Positions 1-9,395 are shown, counted from the first letter of the stretch. The stretch is DNA of 64,000 bases from Paenarthrobacter ureafaciens (GCF_004028095.1 NZ_SBHM01000007.1:2542001-2606000), one strand, 5' to 3'. Notes: generated by a model from the sequence alone, not told the origin. Numbers and translations: made by a program.

Positions 1-1
1 C

Positions 2-1075
<1,074 letters not shown>

Positions 1076-1094
1076 CCTTCCGCGAAAACAGCTG

Positions 1095-1137
1095 ACCGGT
1101 GGCTATGGTGGAAAGACCATAGCCGCCGGTTCTGTTT
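1095..1137 (+). terminator. Intrinsic terminator of eno
   Basis: Two 15-base arms (1095-1109 and 1116-1130) pair fully apart from one G-U wobble, around a 6-nt loop. A TCTGTTT tract follows. It lies 20 bases after the eno stop codon. Confidence 0.88.
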
Positions 1138-1243
1138 AACGCTTGCCTGCTGGACCGCGGGCCAAGGAACCAACGCAAGAATGTCAGGCGCGAGGGCAAG
1201 CGCAGCAACCCGCCAGGCAAGCACCGGGCATTACAGGAGTGTC

Positions 1244-1993
1244 ATGGCCACCCGTCGTCCAAAGGTACCCAGGGCCGACGCCCTCGGCAGGCAGTCCGGC
1301 TCCCCGCCCGCCTCCGAACGCCACCAGGCCGGCGGCCCCGCCGATGAAACGGCCGGGGAGATCATCGAGGCCTCATTCGGCAGCAGCCCCTCGACCACGC
1401 CGGCAGGAACGACCGGTAGCGCCATCAAGGGAAAAGCAACGGGCGGGCCAAACGGTGCCGGCGCCGCGACTGCCGTGAGGAAGCCGTCCGCGCGTACCGG
1501 CACGCCGTCGAAATCCGCTCCTTCCCTCCGCGGGGCCTCCGCTCCGGACAGTAAGTCAGGAGGCGCCAAACAGGTCCCCGGTGATCATGAAAGCATCGAT
1601 CCGGTACCGGCCAAGGCCTTCTCGGGACGCCTGTTGGCCTTTGCAGTGGTCATGATTGCCATCACGGTCATGCTGGCCCCCACGGTCAAGGTGTTCCTCG
1701 AGAAACGCTCCGAAATCTCGGCCCTGGAAGCGGAAATCGCGGCGCAGGAAGCCGAGCAGGAGGACCTGAACAAGCAGCTATCGCGGTGGCAGGACCCCAA
1801 CTACGTGAAACAGCAGGCCCGCGACCGCATTAACATGGTTATGCCGGGTGAAACGGGATACTGGGTGTTTGGCGGGGAAGATGCCGCCGGAACGCCTGGG
1901 GGCCGCACCGGCTCCGGCACATCCGAAAACCCGGCCAACTTGCCCTGGGTGGATGCGCTTTGGGAGTCCATCAGACGATCGGCAACAGACTAG
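1244..1993 (+). CDS. FtsB/DivIC-like septum formation initiator protein
   Basis: Bitopic membrane protein of the septum formation initiator family (FtsB/DivIC), expected to act in the divisome with FtsL and FtsQ. The 249-residue product has a long Ser/Ala/Gly/Pro-rich cytoplasmic N-terminus (about 1-125), one membrane segment (about 129-150), a short coiled coil (about 153-181) and the family signature WQDPNYVKQQARDR followed by PGETGYW. I chose ATG 1244 because AGGAG sits just upstream at 1235-1239; an in-frame ATG at 1181 would only add 21 low-complexity residues. The gene lies between eno and DUF501, as in M. tuberculosis (Rv1024). The long disordered N-terminus is typical of actinobacterial homologues. 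Confidence 0.9.
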   Translation: MATRRPKVPRADALGRQSGSPPASERHQAGGPADETAGEIIEASFGSSPSTTPAGTTGSAIKGKATGGPNGAGAATAVRKPSARTGTPSKSAPSLRGASAPDSKSGGAKQVPGDHESIDPVPAKAFSGRLLAFAVVMIAITVMLAPTVKVFLEKRSEISALEAEIAAQEAEQEDLNKQLSRWQDPNYVKQQARDRINMVMPGETGYWVFGGEDAAGTPGGRTGSGTSENPANLPWVDALWESIRRSATD

Positions 1994-2062
1994 ACGCGGT
2001 GCCCGCCGCCGTCGTGCCCTCCGGGGAGGCGACCACAAAGGGCAGGAAGGTTGGCAGCACAA

Positions 2063-2755
2063 GTGGAAGCAAACACGGCAGCCTTGCCGCAGGAATCCCG
2101 CCAGCCATCAGAACACGACCTGGATGTCCTGAGCCGCCAGCTCGGCCGTCCCGTCCGTGACGTCGTGGAGATCCCCGCCCGTTGCGTGTGCGGCAATCCG
2201 CTGGTTGCGGCCACGGCACCCCGGCTGAGTAACGGAACCCCGTTCCCCACGACGTTCTACCTGACCCACCCGGTCATTACGTCGGCGGTGTCCCGTCTGG
2301 AAGCAGCCGGGCTCATGAACCGGATGAATGACCGCCTGTCCGCCGAGCCGGATCTCGCCGAGTCTTACCGCGGCGCCCACGAATCCTACCTCCAGGCCCG
2401 GGACCAGATCGCCGAACGTTCCGGCACGGGTGCGGTTCCGGAGATTGCCGGAGTCTCGGCAGGCGGCATGCCCACCCGCGTGAAATGCCTGCATGTCCTG
2501 GTGGGCCACTCCCTGGCGGCCGGTCCCGGCGTGAACCCGTTGGGTGATGAAGCGCTGGAAGCCATCTCGGAGTGGTGGACCAAGGACCGCTGCTATTGCG
2601 ACGGCGCATGGGACACCGAGGGTGAGGCCCCGTCGAGGGATCTCAGCCGCCATGGCCCGCAGGGCTTGCCTGGCATCGTTGGCCGGCCGGCCCCGGTGCG
2701 CAAGTCAAAGACCCCTGAGGACACCACTGCCGAAACGACGGAAGAGCATCCATGA
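2063..2755 (+). CDS. DUF501 domain protein
   Basis: Conserved actinobacterial protein of unknown function. The DUF501 signature is clear: DLDVLSRQLGRPVRDVVE near the N-terminus, the Cys pair in RCVCGNPLV, VKCLHVLVGHSLA and NPLGDEAL, then a second Cys pair in DRCYCDGAW. The four cysteines and conserved His could bind a metal, but this is inference. GTG 2063 is preferred because the Shine-Dalgarno AGGAAGG (2044-2050) abuts an alternative TTG at 2051 with no spacing. The stop overlaps the next start by four bases (ATGA), so it is co-translated with ppx. The same neighbour order occurs in mycobacteria (Rv1025). Confidence 0.88.
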   Translation: MEANTAALPQESRQPSEHDLDVLSRQLGRPVRDVVEIPARCVCGNPLVAATAPRLSNGTPFPTTFYLTHPVITSAVSRLEAAGLMNRMNDRLSAEPDLAESYRGAHESYLQARDQIAERSGTGAVPEIAGVSAGGMPTRVKCLHVLVGHSLAAGPGVNPLGDEALEAISEWWTKDRCYCDGAWDTEGEAPSRDLSRHGPQGLPGIVGRPAPVRKSKTPEDTTAETTEEHP

Positions 2756-3705
2756 GCCGTGTGGCCGCCATCGACTGTGGAACCAACTCGATCCGCCTGC
2801 TGATCGCCGATTCCCCCAACGGGGGATCCGGGCCGTTGGCTGACGTTGTCCGCGAAATGCGCGTGGTCCGCCTGGGACAAGGCGTTGACGCCACCGGGGA
2901 GCTCGCTCCCGAGGCCCTTGAACGGACCTTCGCTGCCGCCAAGGATTACGCGGAACTCATCAACAAGCACGACGCCGGCAAGGTCCGTTTCGTCGCCACG
3001 TCGGCGACGCGGGACGCCCGGAACCGGGACGTCTTCGTCGATGGCATCCGCGGGTTGCTTGGTGTGGAACCCGAGGTCATCTCCGGCGAGGAGGAAGCTT
3101 CCCTGTCCTTCGCCGGTGCCAGCAGCGTGCTGCCTGTCAAAGACGACGACGCCGTCCTGGTGGTGGACCTTGGCGGCGGCAGCACGGAGTTCGTCCTGGG
3201 TGATTCCAACGGCGTCATCGCTGCCCGTTCGGTGGACATCGGCTGCGTGCGCCTTACGGAACGGCACCTCAAGGGCGATCCTCCCACCGCGGAAGAGATC
3301 GCAGCAGCAGAAGCCGACGTCGACGCAGCCATCAACCTCGCAGCGGAAACCGTTCCCTTCCACCGTGCCACCGCCGTCGTGGGTGTTGCCGGTTCCATTA
3401 CCACCATCACGGCCCACGCCCTGGGCCTGAGCGAGTACCAGCCGAACCGGATCCATGGCGCCTACCTCGATTCCGCCACCATCAGCGATGCTGCGACCAA
3501 CCTGCTGAACATGGGCCGTGCCGATCGTGCCGCCCTGCCCTACATGCACCCCGGCCGGGTGGATGTTATCGGAGCCGGCGCGCTGGTGTGGCGACGCATC
3601 GTCGCCCGATTGGTCGAAACGGGCAACGGCCGCATCAATGGCGCGTTGGCCAGCGAGCACGACATTCTGGACGGCATTGCGCTAAGCATCCGGGGTTCTG
3701 CATGA
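2752..3705 (+). CDS. ppx: Ppx/GppA family exopolyphosphatase
   Basis: Exopolyphosphatase or pppGpp phosphohydrolase of the ASKHA fold. The 317-residue product has the N-terminal phosphate loop AIDCGTNSIRLLIAD, a second glycine-rich loop VVDLGGGSTEF and the GVAGSITTITA motif. It is the short single-module form lacking the C-terminal HD-like domain of E. coli GppA, as in mycobacterial Ppx1/Ppx2. It overlaps DUF501 by four bases at its start and the peptidase gene by four bases at its end, so the three genes are probably one transcript. Whether polyphosphate or pppGpp is the main substrate cannot be read from the sequence. Confidence 0.93.
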   Translation: MSRVAAIDCGTNSIRLLIADSPNGGSGPLADVVREMRVVRLGQGVDATGELAPEALERTFAAAKDYAELINKHDAGKVRFVATSATRDARNRDVFVDGIRGLLGVEPEVISGEEEASLSFAGASSVLPVKDDDAVLVVDLGGGSTEFVLGDSNGVIAARSVDIGCVRLTERHLKGDPPTAEEIAAAEADVDAAINLAAETVPFHRATAVVGVAGSITTITAHALGLSEYQPNRIHGAYLDSATISDAATNLLNMGRADRAALPYMHPGRVDVIGAGALVWRRIVARLVETGNGRINGALASEHDILDGIALSIRGSA

Positions 3706-5084
3706 GTATGCGGTTCCGGCGCAGCCTTTCCGCCTCGCTCGCGGCCTTCCTGGCCGGGGGAGCGCTGGTGGGCTCGCTGGCGACCGCACCGGCGGCGATG
3801 GCCGACTCGTGGCGGGACAAAGAGCACTGGCTCAAGGAATCGGGAATCACCAACGCCTGGCAGGTCTCGAAAGGGGCCGGCGTCAAGGTAGCCATCATCG
3901 ACAGCGGTGTTGACGGCAACCACCCGGACCTCAAGGGAGTTGTCACCGGCGGCGCTGATGCCTCGAAAGCGGGAGCGCCGAACGGCCAGAAGAGCATCGG
4001 CGCCAAACCGGAGCACGGCACATTGGTGGCCACCATGCTGGCCGGCCGCGGACACACAACGCCTACGGCTTCCCCGTCCGCCTCGCCGTCAGCGGCCCCC
4101 ACGACGCCACCTGCGGGAGGGCCTGACGGGATAGTGGGCGTAGCGCCGGAAGCCGAACTTCTGTCCGTCTCAACGTGGCTTGGCTCGCCGAACCCCGGCG
4201 GAAAAACGGACCAGGAACAAATCCCGGATGCCGTCCGCTGGGCCGTGGACAACGGTGCGAAGGTCATCAACATTTCCTTGGGCAGCACGTCTCCGGACTG
4301 GCCTCAGAGTTGGGACGCGGCCTTCCTTTACGCCGAACAAAAGGACGTCGTCATCGTTGCTGCCGCCGGGAACCGGGTTGGCGGCAACGTCCAGGTGGGC
4401 GCACCCGCCACCATCCCCGGGGTCCTCACGGTCGCAGGCCTGGACGGCGACGGCAAAGCCAGCGTGGATTCCTCCTCCCAGGGCATCAGCATCGGTGTAG
4501 CAGCCCCCGCTGAAGACCTCGTGGGCGGCATCCCCGGCGGCGGCTACGCCGAGTGGGCCGGAACCTCGGGTGCAGCGCCCATCGTTTCCGGGGTCGCCGC
4601 CCTGATCCGGTCCAAGTGGCCGGAGATGAGTGCAGCGCAGGTCATCAACCGGATCGTGAGCACCGCCAAGGATGCAGGCGCCCCGGGCAAGGACCCGTTG
4701 TACGGCTACGGGATCCTTGATGCCGAGGCTGCTTTGAAGGGAACCGTCCCCACAACCAGCACCAACCCGTTGGGCTCCATCGGCGATTGGATCAGGGTCC
4801 ATCGACGCGGCGACCTCAGCGCTCCGACCCAGGCTCCGGTCGAGAGTCCCACCAGCGCGCCTCCCACCTTGGCGGACCCCACCGTTCCCGTGGCGCAGGC
4901 TCCGGCGACGGTCGACGATGCTCTGCCGGCCGCCGTCGTGCTTGGTTTCGGCGCCTTGTTCATCGCCATCATTGCCGGTGCCGCAATCCAGTTGCGCCGG
5001 GCTTATAAAAACCCGCCGGCGACGCCGGAGGAGGCCGATACCGGCGTCATGGAAGCGGTGGATCCACCTACCAAACGTAGTTAG
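3702..5084 (+). CDS. Membrane-anchored subtilisin-like (S8) serine protease, mycosin-like
   Basis: Exported serine protease of 460 residues. A signal peptide ends near residue 34 (APAAMA|DS). The subtilase domain has the triad Asp67 (AIIDSGVDG), His105 (EHGTLVA) and Ser289 (GTSGAAPIVSG), with oxyanion Asn224 (AAAGN). A Ser/Thr/Pro-rich insertion (about 118-140) follows the His, a proline-rich linker (about 372-405) precedes a transmembrane helix (about 408-428), and a short cytoplasmic tail ends the protein. This order (signal, S8, Pro linker, TM) is that of type VII secretion mycosins, but no ESX gene is nearby. ATG 3702 overlaps the ppx stop; an in-frame ATG at 3708 is possible. Confidence 0.9.
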   Translation: MSMRFRRSLSASLAAFLAGGALVGSLATAPAAMADSWRDKEHWLKESGITNAWQVSKGAGVKVAIIDSGVDGNHPDLKGVVTGGADASKAGAPNGQKSIGAKPEHGTLVATMLAGRGHTTPTASPSASPSAAPTTPPAGGPDGIVGVAPEAELLSVSTWLGSPNPGGKTDQEQIPDAVRWAVDNGAKVINISLGSTSPDWPQSWDAAFLYAEQKDVVIVAAAGNRVGGNVQVGAPATIPGVLTVAGLDGDGKASVDSSSQGISIGVAAPAEDLVGGIPGGGYAEWAGTSGAAPIVSGVAALIRSKWPEMSAAQVINRIVSTAKDAGAPGKDPLYGYGILDAEAALKGTVPTTSTNPLGSIGDWIRVHRRGDLSAPTQAPVESPTSAPPTLADPTVPVAQAPATVDDALPAAVVLGFGALFIAIIAGAAIQLRRAYKNPPATPEEADTGVMEAVDPPTKRS

Positions 5085-5099
5085 TGAAGATTTTCACAA
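5082..5099. promoter_or_regulatory. Candidate Rex (redox-sensing repressor) operator upstream of ndh
   Basis: The 18-mer TAGTGAA-GATT-TTCACAA matches the actinobacterial Rex operator TTGTGAA-N4-TTCACAA at 13 of 14 defined positions. It overlaps the stop codon of the peptidase gene and lies just upstream of -10-like sequences (TAATGT 5102-5107, TACTCT 5107-5112) for ndh. Rex is known to repress ndh-type NADH dehydrogenase genes in Streptomyces until the NADH/NAD+ ratio rises. The rex gene is not in this window. Confidence 0.75.
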
Positions 5100-5118
5100 A
5101 GTAATGTACTCTGGTGTC

Positions 5119-6570
5119 ATGGCAACCACCCCAGAGCTCATTGACCGTCCCCGGGTTCTCGTCGTCGGCGGCGGCTACGTCGGCCTGTACGTAGCACTCA
5201 AACTGCAGAAGAAGATCGCGAATGCAGGTGGCATCGTCACCGTCGTGGATCCACTGCCCTACATGACCTACCAGCCGTTCCTCCCCGAGGTAGCCGGCGG
5301 CAACATCGAGGCACGCCACGCCGTTGTCTCCCACCGTCAGCACCTGAAGCAGACTGAGCTCATCCAGGGCCGCGTCACCAGCATCGACCACGCCAACCGC
5401 ACCGCTGTGGTTGCGCCCTCGGACGGCGGCGCTCCGTTTGAGATCCCGTACTTCGACGTCGTCATGGCCGCTGGTGCCATCACCCGTACCTTCCCCATCA
5501 AGGGCCTCGCGGACAAGGGCATCGGCCTGAAGACCATCGAGGAAGCAGTTGCACTGCGCAACAAGCTCCTTGAGCGCATCGAAGCCGCATCCACCATGAC
5601 GGACCCGGCCGCACGTGCCAAGGCCCTGACGTTCGTGGTTGTTGGCGGCGGCTTCGCCGGCATCGAGTGCCTCACCGAAATGGAAGACCTCGCCCGCGCA
5701 GCTGTGCGCAACAACCCGCGCATCCGCCAGGAGGAAGTCCGCTTCATCCTGGTCGAAGCCATGGGCCGCATCATGCCCGAGGTCACCGCTTCCCAGGCCG
5801 AGTGGGTTGTGGAACACCTCCGCAGCCGCGGCATCGAGGTCCTGCTGAACACCTCGCTGGACAGCGCCGAAGGCAACCTCAAGCTCATCAACCTCCCGGA
5901 CAAGACCTCCGCCGGTGAAATCGAAGCAGACACCCTGGTCTGGGCTGCAGGCGTGCAGGCCAACCCGATGATCCGCTCCACCGACTTCCCGCTCGAACCC
6001 CGTGGCCGCGTCCGCGTCCTCCCGGACCTGCGCATTGCAGGCGACGAAGGCATCATCGAGAACGCCTGGGCTGCCGGCGACATCGCCGCTGTTCCGGACC
6101 TGACCGGCAAGGGCCTCCCGGACGGTACCTGCGTACCGAACGCACAGCACGCACTTCGCCAGGCCAAGAAGCTCGCCAAGAACCTCTGGGCTTCCCGCTG
6201 GGACAAGCCGTTGCACGATTACAAGCACAAGAACCTTGGTGCTGTAGCCGGCTTCGGCGAGTGGAAGGGTGTTGCGAACATCAACCTGCTGGGCCGCATC
6301 GGCCTCAAGGGCGGACTCGCCTGGTTGGCACACCGTGGCTACCACGGCATGGCCATGCCCACTGTTGAGCGCAAGTTCCGCGTGGTCTTCGGCTGGATCC
6401 TGGCCTTCTTCGCCGGCCGCGACACCACGCAGCTGATGGACCTGGACAACCCGCGCGGTGCGTTCGTGGCCGCGGCGACCCCGGCCCCGAAGCCGGCTGC
6501 TGCCGCTCCCGCACCTGCTGAAGCCAAGCCCGCCGAGGTCAAGACCCCGGTAACGGCTGACGCCAAGTAG
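5119..6570 (+). CDS. ndh: Type II NADH dehydrogenase (NAD(P)/FAD-dependent oxidoreductase)
   Basis: Single-subunit, non-proton-pumping NADH:quinone oxidoreductase on the inner membrane face. The 483-residue product has the FAD dinucleotide fold VLVVGGGYVGLYVA near the N-terminus, the NADH-binding fold FVVVGGGFAGIE in the middle, and the FAD-binding AAGDIAAVPD motif, followed by the C-terminal membrane-associating region (FRVVFGWILAFFAGRD). An Ala/Pro/Lys-rich tail ends the protein. ATG 5119 is chosen for homology; an in-frame ATG at 5104 lies inside the promoter. With TACTCT six bases upstream the message may be leaderless. The Rex-like site suggests induction when NADH accumulates. Confidence 0.94.
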   Translation: MATTPELIDRPRVLVVGGGYVGLYVALKLQKKIANAGGIVTVVDPLPYMTYQPFLPEVAGGNIEARHAVVSHRQHLKQTELIQGRVTSIDHANRTAVVAPSDGGAPFEIPYFDVVMAAGAITRTFPIKGLADKGIGLKTIEEAVALRNKLLERIEAASTMTDPAARAKALTFVVVGGGFAGIECLTEMEDLARAAVRNNPRIRQEEVRFILVEAMGRIMPEVTASQAEWVVEHLRSRGIEVLLNTSLDSAEGNLKLINLPDKTSAGEIEADTLVWAAGVQANPMIRSTDFPLEPRGRVRVLPDLRIAGDEGIIENAWAAGDIAAVPDLTGKGLPDGTCVPNAQHALRQAKKLAKNLWASRWDKPLHDYKHKNLGAVAGFGEWKGVANINLLGRIGLKGGLAWLAHRGYHGMAMPTVERKFRVVFGWILAFFAGRDTTQLMDLDNPRGAFVAAATPAPKPAAAAPAPAEAKPAEVKTPVTADAK

Positions 6571-6579
6571 CAAGAAGCA

Positions 6580-6626
6580 CGACGGCGGCTGCTCCCCTGA
6601 GGGGGAGTGGCCGCCGTCGACGTTTA
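6580..6626 (+). terminator. Intrinsic terminator of ndh
   Basis: A perfect 10-bp outer stem (6580-6589 with 6610-6619) and a 6-bp inner stem (6592-6597 with 6602-6607) are separated by a TG/TG mismatch. A short T stretch follows. It sits between ndh and the ACT-GNAT gene. Confidence 0.8.
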
Positions 6627-6670
6627 ACGCCTCGCCGTCACACCGTGGCGGGCGCGCCTAGACTGTACGC

Positions 6671-7592
6671 ATGCCCGGCGAAACTGACTTGGAAACACTT
6701 CTCGAATCCATGCAACCCGTTGTCCGCGAGGGCGACTACGTCTACGCACTGTGGCCGCACGGAAAGCCGCTGGAAGGCGACATCGAGGCTGCGGTCCGGG
6801 AAGCGGAGGGCCTGACCGTGGTTCTGCGGCGCGACGAAGCGGACCGGCTTGGCCTGCACTATGACTTCGTGGCTGCATGGATCACCTTGCAGATCCATTC
6901 GGCCCTGGAAGCTGTTGGACTGACTGCTGCGGTCAGTTCGGCCCTCACCCATGCCGGCATCAGCTGCAACGTCCTGGCCGGCTTCCACCACGACCACCTG
7001 CTGGTGCCGGCTGCCGAGGCCGGACGCGCCCTTGATGTGCTCCGCCTGCTGGGACGCGGAATAGTGCTGAGGGACGAACGCCTGGAGGATCGTGCGGCCA
7101 TCCTGGAACTCGCCGCGAAGGCGTTCTCCGTTTCGCCGGTCACGGGGGAACCCGTCCAAGGTACGCCAGTGGAGGGGGGGCCTGCTGCGGGAGCTCTTCG
7201 AGTGCGACGAATACATTCCGAACCTGAGCATCGTGGCGGAAATCGCCGGTGAGATCGTGGGGCACGTCATCAGTACCCGGGCATGGGTGGGGGACCTGGA
7301 ACTCCTTGGCCTCGGGCCGATAGCGGTGGAGCCCACGCTCCAGCGGCGGGGGATCGGTTCTGCGCTGATGCGCGAGACCACGCTGCGGGCCACAGCGGCA
7401 GGGGAGCGCGGAATCGCTTTGCTGGGAAGTACCAGCTACTACCCGCGCTTCGGCTACGTCCCGGCGGCAACCGTTGGCGTCGCTCCGCCGGACGCCGCGT
7501 GGGGCGACCACTTCCAGTTGTTGCGGCTTCCGGCATGGCCCGACGGCGTGCGGGGAACCTTCCGCTACGCGGCGCCGTTTGAGCGCCTTTAG
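6671..7592 (+). pseudogene. ACT-domain plus GNAT acetyltransferase fusion, frameshifted in a G run
   Basis: The gene reads as one protein in two frames. The first frame (6671 on) encodes an ACT domain of the COG3602 type (GLTVVLRRDEADRLGL, AAWITLQIHSALEAVG, GISCNVLAGFHHDHLLVP) followed by the first strand of a GNAT domain (VLRDERLEDRAAILELA). It then runs out of frame to a stop at 7250-7252. The rest of the acetyltransferase (VAEIAGEIVGHVIS, the acetyl-CoA loop QRRGIGSALM, YYPRFGY) continues in another frame to 7592. Removing one G from the seven at 7174-7180 restores a continuous product of about 306 residues. This is either a sequencing or assembly error or a real, possibly phase-variable, mutation. 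No substrate can be assigned. Confidence 0.85.
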
Positions 7593-7629
7593 CGCAGGAC
7601 ATCTTCAGCTGGGATAACATGGTCCGGGC

Positions 7630-7703
7630 GCCCCAGTAGCCCAATTGGCAGAGGCAGCGGACTTAAAATCCGCGTGTTGTGGGTTCGAGTCCCACCTGGG
7701 GCA
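7630..7703 (+). tRNA. tRNA-Leu (anticodon UAA) with a short variable loop
   Basis: The cloverleaf is complete. The acceptor stem pairs 7630-7636 with 7696-7702, with discriminator A at 7703. The anticodon stem pairs 7657-7661 with 7669-7673 around the loop CTTAAAA (anticodon TAA at 7664-7666). The T arm pairs 7679-7683 with 7691-7695 around TTCGAGT. The variable region is only 5 nt (7674-7678), whereas bacterial tRNA-Leu usually has a long class II arm. CCA is not encoded. It reads UUA codons, which are rare in a high-GC genome. Confidence 0.93.
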
Positions 7704-7707
7704 CAAC

Positions 7708-7752
7708 GGGAAAGGGAAGCGGAAATCCGCTTCCCTTTCCCGCTTTCTTTTT
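7708..7752 (+). terminator. Intrinsic terminator of tRNA-Leu
   Basis: Fully complementary arms (7708-7723 with 7726-7741) form a stem of about 15 bp, followed by GCTTTCTTTTT. It begins 5 bases after the tRNA. Confidence 0.92.
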
Positions 7753-7808
7753 GAAGAGTTTTCCCAGCTGGCTCGTAGATTCCCCACAGGCAACGAGTGT
7801 TATAGGGA

Positions 7809-7824
7809 TGTGACCTCAATCACT
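7809..7824. promoter_or_regulatory. Candidate Crp/GlxR-type operator upstream of livK
   Basis: TGTGACCTCAATCACT fits TGTGA-N6-TCACA except for the last base. It ends 99 nt before the livK start codon. A matching site lies 100 nt upstream of livH. The remaining leader (7825-7923) ends in a good Shine-Dalgarno, GAGGAG. I see no other gene between the tRNA terminator and livK. Confidence 0.55.
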
Positions 7825-7923
7825 TATTTTCCCTGATCAATTGCACTAGTTTGAGTCTTAATCAGGAATACCTGAGTTATCGCATCAAAGGCGGTTCGCA
7901 CCTTTCGATCGAGGAGACAACGA

Positions 7924-9285
7924 ATGTTTGATCTTTCCCAAGCGGCGCCCCGGGCCGCCAAGCTGACAGCGCTTGGCATTGGGGTCGCTCTGCTCGCCAC
8001 AGCCTGTGGCGGGTCTTCAACGCCGAGCCAGTCCAATACCGGCTCCAGCTCGGCCGCCGCAGCAGGCATTTCCTGCCCGGCACCCAGTGGAGGGGCGGGT
8101 GCAGGCAACAGCCAGGCCGCTACCAACTCTGGCCCCGTACCTCCCTCGACCACCACTACCTCCACTCCGCTCAAGATTGGATCGCTCCTGCCGACAACGG
8201 GGTCGCTGGCGTTCCTTGGCCCGCCCGAAATTGCCGGTGTAAACCTCGGCATCAAGGAAGTCAATGATGCAGGCGGCGTGCTCGGTGCTCCCGTCGAGGT
8301 AATCCACCGTGACTCCGGTGATACCAAGACCGATATCGCTACGCAGTCCACCACCGCCCTCCTGGGCCAGGGAGTCAGCGCCATCATCGGTGCAGCCTCC
8401 TCGGGTGTCTCCAAGACCGTCATCAACCAGATCACGGGTGCCGGTGTCATCCAGTTCTCGCCGGCCAACACCTCGCCGGACTTCACTACGTGGGATGACA
8501 AGGGGCTGTACTGGCGTACTGCGCCTTCCGACGTCCTGCAGGGCAAGGTCCTCGGCAACTACATGGCCACCTGTGGAGCCCAGACCGTTGGCATGATCGT
8601 GCTTAACGACGCTTACGGAACCGGCCTGCAGAAGAACGTCAAGGAAGCCTTCGAGGCTGCCGGCGGCAAGGTTGTGGCTGAGGAACTGTTCAACGAAGGC
8701 GACTCGCAGTTCAGCAGCCAGGTGGACAAGGTCCTCGCAGCCAAGCCGGATGCCATTGCCCTGATCACCTTCGACCAGGCCAAGAGCATCGTTCCGCTGA
8801 TCACCGGCAAGGGCATCAAGCCGACGCAGCTGTTCATGGTTGACGGAAACACTTCCGACTACAGCAAGGACTTCCAGGCAGGCACCTTGAAGGGCGCCCA
8901 GGGCACCATCCCGGGTACCTTCGCCAAGGACGCCTTCAAGCAGAAGCTCCTGGCCATCGATCCCGCCCTGAAGGATTACAGCTACGCAGGTGAGTCCTAC
9001 GACGCCGTGAACCTGATCTCCCTGGCCGCCGAGGCTGCCAAGAGCACCAAGGGTCCGGACATCGCAGCCAAGCTGAAGGAAGTCTCCGAGGGCGGCGAAA
9101 AGTGCAACAGCTACGCTGCTTGCGTGACGCTCCTTCGCGAAGGCAAGGACATCGACTACGACGGCCAGTCCGGTCCTGTGACCTTCTCCGACGCCGGTGA
9201 CCCCACCGAGGCGTACATCGGTATCTACGAATACCAGGATGACAACACCTACAAGCCGGTTCGTGAAGAGTTCGGCAAGCTCTAA
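7924..9285 (+). CDS. livK: Branched-chain amino acid ABC transporter substrate-binding lipoprotein
   Basis: Extracytoplasmic solute-binding lipoprotein of the type I periplasmic-binding (LivJ/LivK) family, 453 residues. A signal sequence with lipobox LLATAC places the lipidated cysteine at residue 28. A Ser/Gly/Ala-rich linker (about 30-75) precedes the two-lobed ligand-binding domain, which begins at PLKIGSLLPTTGSLAFLG. It should deliver branched-chain or related amino acids to the LivHMGF permease encoded on the opposite strand about 1.1 kb away. An unusual C-terminal feature is a Cys pair in EKCNSYAACVTLL that could form a disulfide. A GAGGAG Shine-Dalgarno lies 7 nt upstream. The ligand is inferred only from family and context. 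Confidence 0.92.
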   Translation: MFDLSQAAPRAAKLTALGIGVALLATACGGSSTPSQSNTGSSSAAAAGISCPAPSGGAGAGNSQAATNSGPVPPSTTTTSTPLKIGSLLPTTGSLAFLGPPEIAGVNLGIKEVNDAGGVLGAPVEVIHRDSGDTKTDIATQSTTALLGQGVSAIIGAASSGVSKTVINQITGAGVIQFSPANTSPDFTTWDDKGLYWRTAPSDVLQGKVLGNYMATCGAQTVGMIVLNDAYGTGLQKNVKEAFEAAGGKVVAEELFNEGDSQFSSQVDKVLAAKPDAIALITFDQAKSIVPLITGKGIKPTQLFMVDGNTSDYSKDFQAGTLKGAQGTIPGTFAKDAFKQKLLAIDPALKDYSYAGESYDAVNLISLAAEAAKSTKGPDIAAKLKEVSEGGEKCNSYAACVTLLREGKDIDYDGQSGPVTFSDAGDPTEAYIGIYEYQDDNTYKPVREEFGKL

Positions 9286-9308
9286 GCCGCACGCTCCTCA
9301 GTAACCAC

Positions 9309-9340
9309 ACGGGTCCCCTTCCAGCCGGAGGGGGACCCGT
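9309..9340 (+). terminator. Intrinsic terminator of livK
   Basis: A perfect 10-bp stem pairs ACGGGTCCCC (9309-9318) with 9331-9340, with weaker pairing further in. It lies 23 nt after the livK stop codon. Confidence 0.78.
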
Positions 9341-9395
9341 TGGGCGTGTTGGGCGCTGACGTCTGCAAAGTGGGTCGTGGCGGTACGCGGCCGGT

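Noticed and set aside
2051..2062. TTG 2051 as the DUF501 start
   Set aside because: The Shine-Dalgarno AGGAAGG ends directly against the TTG, leaving no spacer; GTG 2063 is more workable.
7630..7760. tRNA-Leu as an attachment site for an integrated element
   Set aside because: No integrase, no direct repeat of the tRNA 3' end and no foreign gene block follow it.
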